Shown one piece after another: positions 49,701 to 62,309 of a DNA stretch of 64,000 nucleotides. How positions within the stretch are numbered: position 1 is the first letter of the stretch; each line of letters begins with the position of its first letter. A program made the position numbers and the translations under genes. The notes beneath the pieces are model-generated. The model was not told the DNA's origin, did no database searches, and saw only the letters and a list, made by a program, of their open reading frames with translations. The stretch comes from Neodiprion pinetum. Its lineage: Eukaryota; Arthropoda; Insecta; Hymenoptera; Diprionidae. The stretch lies in NCBI RefSeq assembly GCF_021155775.2, contig NC_060232.1, positions 10,452,251-10,516,250 of the forward strand, given 5' to 3'.

Positions 49701-52680
49701 AATGTCGGTCTCTGTGGTACGACGAGGAGCTGCGAATTGAGGGGAACGACTGTCGTATTTCTCGCGATGCCTGAGACCATGGAGAGGAAGAATTTTTATA
49801 GCGATATTATTTCGTACTCACCAGTAAAGTAAACCTAAGAGTAACGAGGAAAGTCCCAGCGGGATGAGCGAGGGGGAAATTATTAATTGCAATTGGAATT
49901 TGCATACTCGTTGTTATTTTTTTGTTTTTTTCATTTTTGCCTCTTTCATTTCGCGTTACGAGCAAACCATTGTTAAACTCGGTTGTAATAAAGAAACTGA
50001 ACTCTTTTGTGTCTCGTGGACAGAATTCTTTGAAGAAACTCTGATCTCGGTATAAGCTCAAGAAGAGAAGTTACCCTGGTGAGATTTAAGAGAGTCTCGT
50101 AAAAAATACAATATTTTCCTTTCATTTCATCCCACGTTCCATTTTCATCCTCCTTTCCCCTCCTTCCTTCCTTTATACCCGTCTTTTCTTTATCTGGCTC
50201 ACAACCACTTTTAAGGCGAGCACTATCTTCTCGCCCTTGCCAAGATCTGTAAGTTTAATTCGACGGGGAAGGTAAAGCCTCGCCTAGGCTCTCCTTCACT
50301 TTCGCTTCTGTCCACCTGATTGCTTTGTCTCCTCTCAGGCGCTAATATGAATTACAAACCGACTCCACTTTGCACCCCTGTCCGTGCATTCATTCACCAC
50401 CGCCTTTCCTTGCCCAAATAACGCCGCTCCTTCTCTCCTCCGCGATTCAGCACCCCCCGAAAAGCCCCAGACTCTCCTTTATCCTCGGGGACTGAACGGT
50501 GCTCTCAGACTGGGAGGCAATAGGAAACGACCGGGAGATTCGCATAATGCGATACAATAACTCCGAAACCTACTTCGAAGCAAGCGCCAAAAATATACGC
50601 ATACGACTACGAAATTGGAATCATTCGACGCTGTCCTTTCCATTCTAACTTGCAATATTCTTAACAGTTCTCGAAAAGTTTTTTCTCAAGACTAAGAAGA
50701 CCGTTGGGGCTGTTGAATTTCATCGAGAACCTCGTCGGACTGACCCAAATGGTTTCAGAGATATCATCGATACCGGACCTAGAAATCTTCCGCTTTACTT
50801 GCAACGACATGTCCAACTTCTCTGGAAGACAGAGTGTCTCAGCTTGGAAATATACACCCGAATAAATTACCCTCGGTAAAACTCGTTCTCGGCAGCTATT
50901 GATACATTATCTTTTTTCCAACGAAGCTGGGAATTTCGACTTTCCAAGCGCGGCTGAACGGACGTGGTATATTTAGAGAAACGGCAGTGAAAACAGTCCA
51001 GGAATATGTTGCTCGTCCTTTCCGCGATTCAGTCGAGAGACTTCGAAGTCTTTGGCCATCCGTTTCAACCCTGAAACGGCGTCGAGATATGCTTGTAGGG
51101 GTCGAAGTGCTGTTTTTGCCATATTCGTAAATGGGCACGCACGTTGTAAGTTTGGGCCCGTACCGTCAACTCGATTTTATCAAAACGTAGAAGTCTCGAG
51201 GTTGTCTAACGGCCTTGACGACCGACATCCTCATCCTCCGTTCACCGATTTCGCGGTGTTCCGACTTGGTCGCTGAGTGAGGGGACGTGGAAGATCCCAA
51301 TGTCGAGGGATCAACCGGACTCGCAGATCTTGTGAAGTAGTTATCCGTTAAATTAGTCCTCCAACGTCCATGTGAAGTTTGTATTCTGCGGGTCAGAGTT
51401 TGCCCTGGTTGTCCTCGAGTGAGGTTTCGAACTTGGGACGAGGAGGAGTGGACAAACAAAGCAAGGAAAAGAGGTGAAAAAAAAGTGAGAAAAAAGAAAG
51501 AAAGAAAGAAGAGAGAGAGGCGTTGGTACCTAATAAAGAAAGGGGATGAAATTTTATTGTGCGCCCACCTCCGTTCCGCGGTGTGTATTAAATTTCCGTT
51601 TTCCAACTGTGCCTCGACGTATAACAATGAAAGTACTGTGGGAGGAAAATCCACAATGAACCCGAATCGAGAATCACAAAGCGGTAGCGACCGGCCAAGG
51701 TACAAAAGTTTTCTGCGAGTTGTAAGAGAGCGAAGAGCGAGAGATCCCGGCTGAGTCGCGGGGACAATGAGTTAGAAGAGAGGACACGAAGCTTGGAAAG
51801 TCTTGCGTCTGAAATATCCCCTCGCGTTTGCATTACACAAGGAATTTACCGTATTGAGATCGGTTCCTTTTCAAAACGTTGTAATATTTATATTACAATA
51901 CCACACGTGTTGCAGATAAGACGCAAGCCGTTGTACGATCTAACGAAATTTTTTCCGCGAGCAGGATGGTTCACAGTTTTGTATTAAAATATATGACAGA
52001 GTTGTTCTTTGACGGAACTTCTCTGCCGATATCATCTGCCAGGTGAAAAATTCTCGGAGAACCCATTGAAGACTGGGACCAAGCAACCTTCGTTACTCTT
52101 TCTCACTTCCTCCCGACCTCTCGATCCTCGGCGATCGTTTCACCCGCCTCTTCTTCTTTATCCATGAGAGATCGAGTCGAATGAGAGTCACTGCACTTCC
52201 AACGGAATGTTGCCACTGTAGCGGTGGTCAAACACAGTGACACTGGCATTCCACAGGCGCCAGAGGCTTTCGTTGGTTTGGGTCCAGATTCAAAAAAGGG
52301 AGTGTTTTAGGTCCTCGTACGTTTCCGATCACGCCAGCCAGAATTTTTCAAAATTTCCTCACCAGGATCGAGGATCAATGAAACGCTTCGTAACGGGATG
52401 GAACAGAGCTCGACTTGGTCGGCTGATCCAAGGGTTCTTCTTTCTTCGTAATCGCGCCCGATTCGTTGTACGATTGTAACGACGATCGTATTCTCAGCTA
52501 ATTGGCCGTGACATTGGCTGCACTTGACATTGGTATTCGGGATATGAATTGTTCCCACCCAAGTATCCACTTTATCACTCTAATTACAGGGATTGGGTTC
52601 GAACGATAAGTCTCTATCGCTTGGGTTCGATTCGGTGTTTTGGAGTTTGGTGAAATTCGTTGACCCAAGCTCAACGCACA
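46791..52680. other. Gene-less stretch with cryptic repeats
   Basis: There is no recognised coding sequence. From about 47.55 to 48.6 kb words such as ATTCCGAA, TCAGAATG and TCGGAATA recur, as in the 2.2-2.7 kb block, and produce Ser/Gln/Arg-rich ORFs that I regard as by-products. A pyrimidine-rich tract lies at 50.11-50.20 kb. Minus-strand frames of 189 codons (48945-49514) and 179 codons (51166-51705) show no domain and lean on low-complexity Phe/Ser/Leu runs. Confidence 0.35.
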
Positions 52681-53092
52681 CACTGAGAAAAATTTCATTT
52701 GTTACAATAACTAGAAAAATTCAGTAAAACGGGTATCGTTAAAGAAAACTGTTTGAATATTGTTGGAATCACGAAAAACGAGGTACGCCTAACCATTTTA
52801 CGCTATCGTCGATCCTTTTTTGGTAATTGCAACGCAAAATCGGTTTGTTCGGTTTGCTCTACTTTTTTAGTTAAATAAGGCTTTAACTTCAATTTATAGT
52901 TGCACAAACGTTACATTTTCGCAACAGTAACAAGAAAATATAGTGACAGTGATCGTAATGAAAAAGAATAGTAACGGATACTAGACTTTCCGGTAACAGC
53001 TAGAAAACTAATTTTCATTTTGTACCTAGAACTATATTTTTTGATTGTGGTAAAAAATGAGCAGTAACCGGAACTAAAAATTTCTCTCAGTG
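52681..53092 (+). mobile_element. Family A element, near-complete
   Basis: The 412 bp copy starts CACTGAGAAAAATTTCATTTG and ends AAATTTCTCTCAGTG. It lacks about 16 bases near the right end (between GGTAAAAAATGA and GCAGTAACCGG). Flanks are CA on the left and TA on the right, so the duplication is not intact. It is non-coding. Confidence 0.85.
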
Positions 53093-55433
53093 TATTTTCA
53101 CAAATAATTATACGTAGATTATTAGCGAAAACTCTTCAAGTCGGAGAGAAAAACTGCAAGCAGATTGATTCTTTTTTTATTAATAAAAATCGAGTCAACG
53201 TAATTGAGCTTGAGATATCTAAATCCAAGTGAGAGTCGAATATTCTCGAAGCCAATTCGAGGATGCTGACTCGATCGTGTAAGAAGCCCCGGAAATTTAA
53301 TAGTTTAACTGTAAGTTGTCCACTGGCTCTTGAGTCGTTAAGATTTCGATTCGTTTAGATTTCGTTCAACGCGTGAGACTGCATCGTGTGAAGGTAATAA
53401 TTTTTGTTCTTCTTCTTTTTCCACTTCCCTGTCCGATCGTAATTCTATAATATTTATTAACTTCACTGTAACTTTCAGCTGCGGCGCGTTAGGTAGCTTA
53501 ATTTAGAACATATATAGGCAATAAACCAAAGCGACAATAAAATAAATTTATTAGGTATACCGAAGCGGGGAGAAACAAGAAGGAAGTATTCCTTGCAGCC
53601 TGGCACTAAACATATGTATATATATGTATGATCATTAAAAAATAACGAGAAGAAAATCTATCGGAAAAAGGGCCTTCAATTTTATGGAAAAAAGATTGCC
53701 CGATTTTCACATTTTGAAGAGAGATTCGGCGATAAATAATCCCCCACGGCGTCCGGCAATTTTCACGAATGATTTCCCGAAGTGTTCGTAAAAAGGAGAC
53801 CCTTTGAGTAAACTTTCCTTCAGTTTCTTTCACCGCCAATATTCTTTATTTCATGCTTTGCAGCTGTTGTTATACTCGACACGATTCTGTACACGGCGAC
53901 TCTAACGGCAAGTGAATAAGGTTCTTTTTAAAAGTGCGACAGGTCAACGTACGTGAGTTGGCAAAGTAAGGACAAACTAGCTACACCAGAAATAAGTGTG
54001 CAGGTACAAAATCGAGTTTCCTCTTCCCTAAAGTTGACTCCGGATTAGCAGGTGCGAGAAACTTGGGGAATTTCGTAATGCGAAACGATAATATTACATA
54101 TATTCGAGCCAATTGAACACATTAACTAACGCTCACTGTACGGTGATGATATTGAAAATACCACGATTCGAAGTTTTATTTAGCCATAATTTCACGTCAT
54201 CATCTTCGGGAATCCAAACCCCTGTGATTATTTTTAAAATTTTAAAATTTTAAAAACAAGCGGGGTTTTGGGTGAAGTGTTGAAAGCGAATGTTTGCCCA
54301 CATTCAAAGTTGAAAATAGTTGTGCCCAAAAAATGAACGAACTGGTTCGTATCTATTCACAGATTTGAGTATAAATAATAAATTTCAGTAGTTCATTCTC
54401 TTTGCCTCGTAATAATACAATCATTTTATCCGTTTACAATATTTCGCAAGAGAATTTCTTGGGATTCACTGCGGTTCAAGGATATTTGGTACAAGCTGAT
54501 AAATCTATCCGAAATCGGATTTACAATAATTAATACAAAGAATAAACCGCTGTTTTATTCGCAACATTCGATCGATACTAAGCGAATACCGTTCAATGGA
54601 CGTTCGACTCGTGATATCTGTAAAATATTTGCGGCTGGAGTGGATTTGCAGATAAAGAAAAGTAGAATAAGAAATGGGTAGTCCAGGAGGAAGAGGAGGC
54701 ATAAAATTGTTGAGAAGCGGTAACCGCGTCCCGTCAAGAATACGAAAACCGGCCGGTCTCTCTCCGTTCCTCGCAGTCGATTTGTTTTCCCGATTCGCTT
54801 TCTTCTTTTTCTCTTACCCGATGTAATTTGGTACATCAAATTTTTCTCCCCATCTAACCAAAGCCCCTCACTCCCCTCAGGGTTTCGGCTGAATCGAGAA
54901 TGGAGGGGCGAGAGGAGGCGGCGGATCCGCGTTCACCTTTTCTTCAGTCGCCTATCGCTATTTTTGGGGGGTGTAAACCGGGGGCTTCCACAGATCGGAA
55001 ACCTTAACCTCGGAATTGGCCGCCTGGAGCGAGCACGCGGTAAGGGAAGCTGCTGTTTACATCGAAGAAGAGCTACGGTCCCTGGGGACGAGAATGGGTA
55101 AAGAAGAGGGGGAGGGGCGAGAGGTTTTGGGACTCTGATATTCGTTGGGGAGTATTTCTGGGCGAGATTAACCTTTCCCGAGAAATCCTCGCCTTTTTTT
55201 TTTTCCTTTTCTTTTTTTCACCAAACGAACGTAGCTTGATAACACTGGTTAACGGTGGTTTTGTTGTACTTGATATTTCGGTGGTCTTGGAAAGATTTCA
55301 TGTCAACGACCCGAGGAGCCAGCGTAGTTTTTCGACATTATCATAGATGATTGAAAAAAGCAATATTTAGAGGCAAAATTCGATTTTAATTTTTAATGTC
55401 TAAAGTTGACCAGGAAAAAAAATATCCCACAAA
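53093..55433. other. Gene-less stretch with a GC-rich patch
   Basis: It is AT-rich without recognised genes up to about 54.84 kb. From about 54.84 to 55.15 kb the sequence is GC- and G-run-rich (GGAGGGGCGAGAGGAGGCGG). An ATG at 54900 opens only 35 codons, followed by a donor-like CGCG|GTAAGG at 55037. This could be an unrecognised first exon, but no reading frame supports it. Confidence 0.3.
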
Positions 55434-55865
55434 ATGGAACAAAAAAATTTGCCCTGATTTTTTTCTCGTAATTTTGATTCTTGAGAATATACACTGAGAA
55501 AAATTTTCGCAACAGTTACGAGAAAATATAGTAACGGTGATCGTAATGTGAAAGAATAGTAACGGATACTAGACTTTCCGGTAACGGCTAGAAAACTAAT
55601 TTTCATTTTCTACCTAGAACTATATTTTTCGATTGTGGTAAAAAATTAAAATAGTCAAGGACTGAGCGGTAACCTGAACTGAAAATTTCTCTCAATGTAG
55701 AATTTATGACTAAAATCATTATTATATTAAAATCCATCAATACTACAATACCATAAAAAACTATAGCCAATCTAATATAATAATGATTTTATTTGTAAAT
55801 TCTACGTTCTCAAACAAAAAAATTCACTCAAAAAATCAGGGCGACGAAAAAAAAAATTGTTTCTT
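55434..55865. mobile_element. Palindromic element split by a family A insertion
   Basis: If the family A copy at 55492-55697 is set aside, the flanks form an imperfect hairpin. The inner arms 55698-55729 and 55773-55804 (TAGAATTTA and TAAATCATTATTATATTA-like blocks) match closely around a loop of about 43 bp. The outer arms share TTGCCCTGATTTTTT (left) with AAAAAATCAGGGC (right) and CTTGAGAA with TTCTCAA. This indicates an older palindromic element invaded at a TA in its left arm. Outer limits are approximate. Confidence 0.6.
55492..55697 (+). mobile_element. Family A element, internally deleted (206 bp)
   Basis: It starts CACTGAGAAAAATTTT and passes directly to CGCAACAGTTACGAG, missing about 210 bp of the left half. 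The right half is intact to AAATTTCTCTCAATG. TA flanks both ends (55490-55491 and 55698-55699), so it probably moved in this shortened form or was deleted after insertion. Confidence 0.85.
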
Positions 55866-55997
55866 TCTTGTTGTTTTGTGTAATCATTTGCAGATCCAAT
55901 CAGCGTCGTTTTTACTTCTCGAGTACGAGATGACCACCGGGTCAAGAGTTTATCGGCAATGAAATTTTTCATATCTTTTGTTTTGCGCAATTTGTAC

Positions 55998-56215
55998 TAC
56001 AGTAAGAAAATTTTCATTTGTTACAGTTGTTAGAAAAGTCTATTACAAAGAATACGAATCGGAAGAAAATGTAAAAGTAGCTGCGTTTCGTGATATTATA
56101 GTTGTTAATCAGTTAGATTGGTTGACTTAATTTTTTCAAACGAACGACGCTTCGAAATAAATTTATTCTTCTACTAACGTAAAATACGTCAAGTTTTTGC
56201 GAATTTCTAACAATT
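55998..56215 (+). mobile_element. Family A element, diverged 5' fragment
   Basis: TACAGTAAGAAAATTTTCAT then TTGTTACAG match the left end of the family. AATCAGTTAGATTGGTTGACT and AAATTTATTCTTCTACTAACG follow in family order with many substitutions and a deletion. No right end was found. Confidence 0.4.
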
Positions 56216-56742
56216 TTCCGGGATACTTCGTAATTTATCGGTGAGGAAGTAGTTAGAATGAGAGATATTCTCGAGGTACTGATAATCGACTACCAGCAGA
56301 GGAGGCTGATGACTGAATTTAGAGCGGCGTAATGAGAGAGCGTTTCTTGTTTACCGAACAATTCAACTCCCGACTCCCCGCAGGCTCATTCTGTACAGAA
56401 ACGCAACTATGCGCTGGTATAACGTATACGTATTTTAGTGCCGATAACCCTCTTCTAAAAGCGGATATACCTACCGATGATATTCCCCAGGACTAAATCG
56501 ACCGTCGTAAAATGTTAAGACGTTACATTAGCCTTGTTACTTTCGAACCGCGGCCTGTTACGCAAGTAAGTTTTCCAGCCGCTCTTTGCCAACAAGGGTT
56601 TTACATCTTTATTAGAGTATCTTCTACGAGAAGAAGAAAGGAAAAAAAAATAAATAAATAAGAGATACGACGAGGTCCGTGGATTTATTCTCTCTAGTTC
56701 TACGTTGCGATCTCTGAATTAGCGATGGCCGCTAAGCTGAAA

Positions 56743-57168
56743 GTAATCGATGCATCGATTAATCGGGTCCAAGTGGATAATCGAACACGACTCGATTGTA
56801 TCGGTAAATATTAATCGATTAATCGATTATTTCGTATTTTTTTGAAAGGGTGCATTTGAAACTAAAATTTTGTAAATTTCGGTGCGTAGTATTGATAGCG
56901 GAAATTTTTTTTTTGATGATTAACAGTTTCATTGAAAATATGTTTCAATATCGGGTGAAAATATTCATTTATCTTTCACTTATTATTTCAAATAGATACT
57001 TTGTATAAAAGACAATGATGATAATTGATACTACAATCGCATAAATTGATATTGTATTGCCAGGTTTATGAGTGTAATAAGACAAAAACCGATTCTAAGG
57101 AAAAATAATCGAGTTGGTCTATTAATCGATTTTGAGAAATAATCGATCATACTCGATTAATCGGGAAA
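56743..57168. repeat. Cluster of ATCGATTA words
   Basis: AATCGATGCATCGATTAATCG, ATTAATCGATTAATCGATTA, TATTAATCGATTTT, AATAATCGATCATACTCG and CGATTAATCGGG form two clusters about 250 bp apart on either side of AT-rich DNA. The pattern fits the two ends of a decayed element or an old satellite. Its palindromic words make orientation ambiguous. Confidence 0.45.
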
Positions 57169-57245
57169 AAATAACAGATTATTTTTGCCCATTATTCCCC
57201 TAAATCGAAGAGAACTTGTCAATTTTTCGTAAATGCGAAAATGAG

Positions 57246-57276
57246 CTGAAAAAAAAAAAAAAAAAAAAAAAAAAAA
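57246..57276. repeat. Poly(A) run
   Basis: About 30 consecutive A residues occur between GAGCTG and TGAAAC. It could be the tail of a retroposed sequence, but no upstream retroelement body or target duplication was recognised. Confidence 0.85.
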
Positions 57277-57364
57277 TGAAACATCGTTTTGGAATAATTT
57301 TTTCGGAACTTCACTATTGGCATGATATTATTGAAAAATATACATCCAAGTTTATTATTAACAG

Positions 57365-57653
57365 TCACTAACCGCAAACGTTACTCTGAAATTTCCCTCC
57401 CAAGATCCGAAGAGCACAAAGCTGCAACATCTACAAACGATTCGAAAACCGAATTGTGAAAGCTTGTCACAAGGTCTCAATGACAACGAAAGCGAGCCAG
57501 TTTCACCAAAATTCTACCGAGAAGGAGGCCCATCTTCATCGGGAGGTTTTTCTCCTACTGGAAACCCACGGCGACGCGTCACGGGATTCGGTATATACAA
57601 TATGCCGGCACAAGAACACCCAGGGATTGTTAGCTCGAGTCTTTTGTACGTTG
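57365..57653 (+). CDS. Probable internal coding exon of an unrecognised protein
   Basis: The frame is open from a TAA at 57359-57361 through 57653 and has a composition unlike the chance ORFs nearby. It encodes segments such as DPKSTKLQHLQTIRKPN, DNESEPVSPKFYREGG, SSSGGFSPTGNPRRRVTGFG and IYNMPAQEHPG, typical of a disordered, phosphorylation-prone region. Acceptors TTTATTATTAACAG|TC (57364) or TTTCCCTCCCAAG|AT (57404) and the donor GTTG|GTAGGC (57654) bound it; the donor is of moderate quality. The lack of an upstream ATG means it is not a simple first exon. No family is recognised. Partner exons were not identified, although a weak candidate with an acceptor lies near 59477. Confidence 0.45.
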
Positions 57654-59836
57654 GTAGGCATGCATGTATAACCAGCGAAGGATGAAGCCAGGAAAGCATA
57701 AGAAGAAGTTTTCAACTTAAGGGGTATACAGTATATATAATATATAATATATATATATATACACAAGCTGGACGAGTCACGTGTGCATAATGTATTCACG
57801 TACATACATACATATACAGACATTATATATCGGTAGTTGTTCTTATCGGTGTGAAAATCGTCGGTGTAAAAACGGCTACCACCTCACAGTTTCCCTCGAT
57901 TCGATATAAGAATCCTTTTGTACGCTACGAGACATCGGGCAGGCTCCGAGTTTCGTCGACGAAGAAGACAAGTAGTTTTTATTTATTTTATTTTTTATTT
58001 TTTATTTTTTTTTAACGGGCCGTAGGGGGTGGAGAAGGGGAGAGGGGGGACGGACGCAGAATGAAAAATAGAAAAATAGGAGAAGAAGAGAAAATAAAGA
58101 AGAAAGACCATCCGCCAGGTAGGAGGTCGACGGATATTTATCGAAATTTCATTCACCTTTGGGGACACGGAAAAAGGCCCAAACCTCGAAAATTCAACGG
58201 CCAGTTTTGTGAGGTAACGCAACAATTGAATAGACGAAGCTAAAGATAGTCGGGAGAGGGGTGATTCCAACGTGCAGACAGTGAGAGTGGAAATATCATG
58301 GGAAACAGAACATGCGATATCTTCTGTTCGTAGAAAACAACAACAACAACAACAATAATAATAATAACAATAATAACAATAAAAATAAAAAACGAGTGTT
58401 CGTCTTTTTACATTTCGACGAACAAAGCGAAAATTCTCGACGCGTAAGACTCTCAATTTGTTATTTCAATCCTGCACCACCGTTTTTTCAAGCGTGCAGA
58501 AACCAGGAATGCAATCTTACATTGCATTGGTAAAGACTCGCGGAATATAAGAAGCGAAACTCTTTGTGCTTGTCACGAACGCAGCGAGCTTTTGACTCGC
58601 CATTGGATGAAAGACAAGAGACCGAGGCGTGATTACACGGAAATTACTATTGTTTAAGGTAAAAACGTTGGTCAGGATGTCAGGGAAACCTGTTTTTCAT
58701 TCATCGGTAATATTTATACGCCGAGTCACGTTGCGTTTGCAAATCACCGAAAAACGAAGAAAGGAACAACGTTGTCATTAAGAACGAAGAAGATTATACG
58801 ACAAAGTTATTTTAATTTCGGTGATATTGAATGTAGCGGAATTATTCCTTACACTCAAAGTATTTATAGAAATAACTCCGAGGATAAAGATTTCCACCGG
58901 AATTTCGTCTATTCATTCGGATGAGGTTACTTTTCCCAAGAGTTATACCGGCCTGCTTCTTAATCGACGATCGGACGAAAGGAATAAAAGTGGCGATCGA
59001 AAGTAGGAAACGAGAATTACAGGACTTAAGATTCCTGAAATGCGCGATGTGTGGAATGCGTCGATGATACGAACGGAATAAACCAGAATCCAGCGACGCG
59101 GACGGGGTTAATTGGTGTCGTTATGCTCCCCGAAAAACTGTTGCAGGAAACGTTTTGTTCGAATGGTATCTCGTTATGCCGAAAGTCGGGGAGAAGAGGC
59201 AACGGTTGAATTAATTTTTCGGAGCTTCCACAAAGCGCTCGAATTCGAAACGATTCGATACATAGAATTATCCTAATCAGTAATTAATTACTTAGTAAGT
59301 TGTCGCGACTACGCAATTCTCATTCTTTTTCTAGACACTTGTTACGACAAATCGAGCGATACAATTGCGACGGACAAAAAGAATGAAAAATATTTTTCAA
59401 TTACTCGAACAAAAAGTAAAAAGGAATTACTTTGCTAAATAAAGTAATCCGGCACGTTGAATAAGTTAGATTTACAGCGAGAAGCAGCCGCCGAGGATAA
59501 AACTATAATTTCAGATTCGCATAACGAGAGTGAAAATCGATACGAATATCAAACCTGTATGATATCGAAGCCAATTATTCCATCGAATGATTTTCGGACA
59601 CCTGATTTTATCACGCGTATAATATGTATTCGGTTTACTGTAACGGGTTCCATTTAACGCTCGGGTATCTCAAATTCCTAGCTTGTCTTACGTCTTGATA
59701 AGTAATTAGGCGAGATTACGAGGCTGGGGTGTTTCACCGTGGAGAGGATTTCCCTACCCGATTCAATTAACTCGAAACAGGCTATGATGACGATTTCATT
59801 CAATCCACCGACACGACGACGTATATTCACTCCTTG
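57654..59836. other. Possible intron of the unrecognised plus-strand gene; simple repeats
   Basis: If the exon ending at 57653 is real, this is its downstream intron. It holds (TA)n at about 57732-57762, a T-rich tract near 57975-58013 and an AAC/AAT tract near 58330. A short open stretch from TTTACAG|CGAGAAGCAGCC (59477) through about 59610 could be a further exon but lacks a clear donor. Confidence 0.3.
58328..58390. repeat. (AAC)n/(AAT)n microsatellite
   Basis: Five or so AAC units grade into AAT units with AAC interruptions. The poly-Asn and poly-Cys/Tyr runs in translated frames come from it. Confidence 0.93.
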
Positions 59837-60236
59837 CACTGAGAACAATTTCATTTGTTACAGTAAATACAAAAACTCAGTAAAACAGGTATCGTTAAAA
59901 AAGCTGTTTGAATATTGTTGGGATTACGAAAAACGAGGTACGCCTAACAATTTTGCGCCATTGTCGATCCTTTTTTGGCAATTGCAACGCAAAATCAGTT
60001 TGTCAGATTGACTCTACTTTTTTAGTTAAATAAGGCTTTAAATTCAATTTATTGTTGCACAAGCATTAAATTTTGATATCGTAATGAGAAAGAATAGTAA
60101 CGGATACTAGACTTTCTGGTAAAAACTACAAAACTAATTTTCACTTCGTATCTAGGAACTATACTTTTCGATTAAGGTAAAAAATGAAAACAGTCAAGGA
60201 CTGAGCGGCAACCGGAACTAAAAATTTCTCTCAGTG
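59837..60236 (+). mobile_element. Family A element, near-complete, TG flanks
   Basis: The 400 bp copy starts CACTGAGAACAATTTCATTTG and ends AAATTTCTCTCAGTG. A short segment is missing after GCATTAAATTTT. Both flanking dinucleotides are TG rather than TA. Confidence 0.85.
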
Positions 60237-62309
60237 TGCGATCCTCGAGGGGATAATTTTATCAACGATGGAAAGGAAAATAAAATATATACACATGAAT
60301 AATCGGATATAAAGATGAATCTTTAGTATTATACGCGCTCTCCGCTCACTTGGTAAAATGGAAAAATTTACCATTGAATTGCAATTTCAATCTTCGGGAG
60401 GTGGGAGTAGATAAAATTTTGGACGCTTTCCAATTGCCTGTTTCAAGAACGTTTGTCTTGGAATAAAATGCCCGTACATAATAGGTATACGGTTCGTGAA
60501 AGGACAAAAAAAAAAAAAAAAAAATTCGGAAACAAATCGCCCGATTATACAAACGTGGAAAGGATAATTCTGATTTAGACGTCATTCGTTTGGAAACGGA
60601 GACGTAACCGATTATGATCGGTTGAACGGGCTGCGAGCCAAGCCCTCAATAATCAGAAGAGATAACTCATTTCACGGTGACTAATTGAGAATTTCCGGTT
60701 CAATCTACACGGATATCTCTTCGCGAGGTGCGGTAAAACAGCTCGACTAGGTATATTTATAATGCTTTCTCTCTCTAGGAGAGAATAATTCGCGAACGAT
60801 TGATTCGGACGCTTATATAAGCGTTTCGTATTTCCACCTTAGAATATACACATTTTGTAACACATTTTATGCTTATTCAGGAGAATTGTGATTATTTATC
60901 GACTTCTCCAAGTTTCCTCAAACCATTAATCACTAATTTTGAATATCCTGATCAAAGTTTCGAATGTTTTGAAATTCGTGATCATTATTTATCCTTTTTC
61001 CGGTGGAATTCGTGGCAAAGTGAATTTTTTGGTATAAACTATTCTGTCCATTTTTTAATACGAACACTTCTTGACCTCGAAAATATTCTACGGTAGATAT
61101 CAAAGTTTTTCAACCAATCAAATTTCTCTGCCGAATTCCAATTTCATAACAAGCCGAGCATAAAAATCTGATGGATGAACCTTTTTCCGGTTTTCCATTG
61201 TCAAAATTGAAGTTTTTACCAACAATTCCGCAGTAAGAATTCAACACGAATTCCGAGATGTTCGGAAAATCGATGCAAACCGTTCGCATTACTTGAAAGA
61301 TGTCCCTGTTCTTGCGTCTATTTTTTCCAAAAATTATCCCTATCGATTGACCGCAATTTTTTTTTAATTTATTTATTTTTTTTATCTTGTAATCATAAAA
61401 TAAAAAGGAACGTCAATCAACGGAGATTTCTCGGATGGTTTTACGTTTTTCCCCAGCGAGTGGCATATTCGGTAACGGTTTTGATGTAAGAACGAGACCT
61501 CGGCGAAAGAACGATTTTTCGACTCTGGTCCCGACGCTTAGAAAAAAGCAGAAAATATCAAACGGAAAACCGAATTCACGTCTTACCTCGCGATTCGTGC
61601 AAGACTCGCAACGGGCATTCGAAATATCAGTCGTTCAATTTCGCCTTCCTATTCGATATTGTCAGAGGCACGCGTCTCCCGTTCTGACTGGCATTCTCTC
61701 TGATCTTTTCCGCCCGTTTCAAAGGAGCAAACTTCTACCGGTCGCATTGTACGCATTGCGTGAACAGAGTTTGTTTTATGGTAGATTATTCAGATTGGAA
61801 TGCCTGGTAGTGTCCCGTCCCGTCTCGCCTGGCCTCCTCCTCTCATCCCGACGTTCAGCGTCCCTTGTCCCTTCTTCCTCTTATCTTCTGGGATCATCTG
61901 TCTATTCTTTTCGGGTATAGACACGACTAAAAACGGATCGCAAGCCGAGCGGCAGGAGCAGAAATCCGACTTATAGTTCCCACGGAATTCACCAGCCAAT
62001 GATACACGGTTCGGTTCTTTATTCGCCCAAATCGTCTCTCTCTCTCCTAAATAACTGCAGGGATACACGTATGTTCGTCTCCGTTATGCCCGGGCCAATA
62101 TCGACAAAGCACCGGTATAAATCCGGTTATCATTTTCTTTTATACCTTATTGGTATAATATCGAGATCACGACGAAACGCGTCATTTCACGACAGTTTCA
62201 CCCGATCCACGAAGACGTAAAACCAACTGCATGGACGGGTAACCGATGAAAGTATAAACAAAATCCAACTACGCGAACAAAGAAGTTCACTTTTTATAGC
62301 TACGAGAGA
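60237..62309. other. Gene-less stretch
   Basis: No recognised gene. It includes a poly(A) run near 60506-60524. The 161-codon plus-strand frame at 61435-61920 is Arg/Ser/Leu-rich without a domain and is not supported. Confidence 0.35.

Noticed and set aside
51166..51705. Minus-strand ORF of 179 codons
   Set aside because: The middle part is a translated purine-rich tract (poly-Phe/Leu/Ser); no domain seen.
52580..52640. GGGTTCGA words resembling a tRNA T-arm
   Set aside because: No matching acceptor stem, D-arm or anticodon arm could be built around them.
57246..57276. Poly(A) run as evidence of a retrogene or SINE
   Set aside because: No intronless coding body, polymerase III boxes or flanking target duplication were seen.
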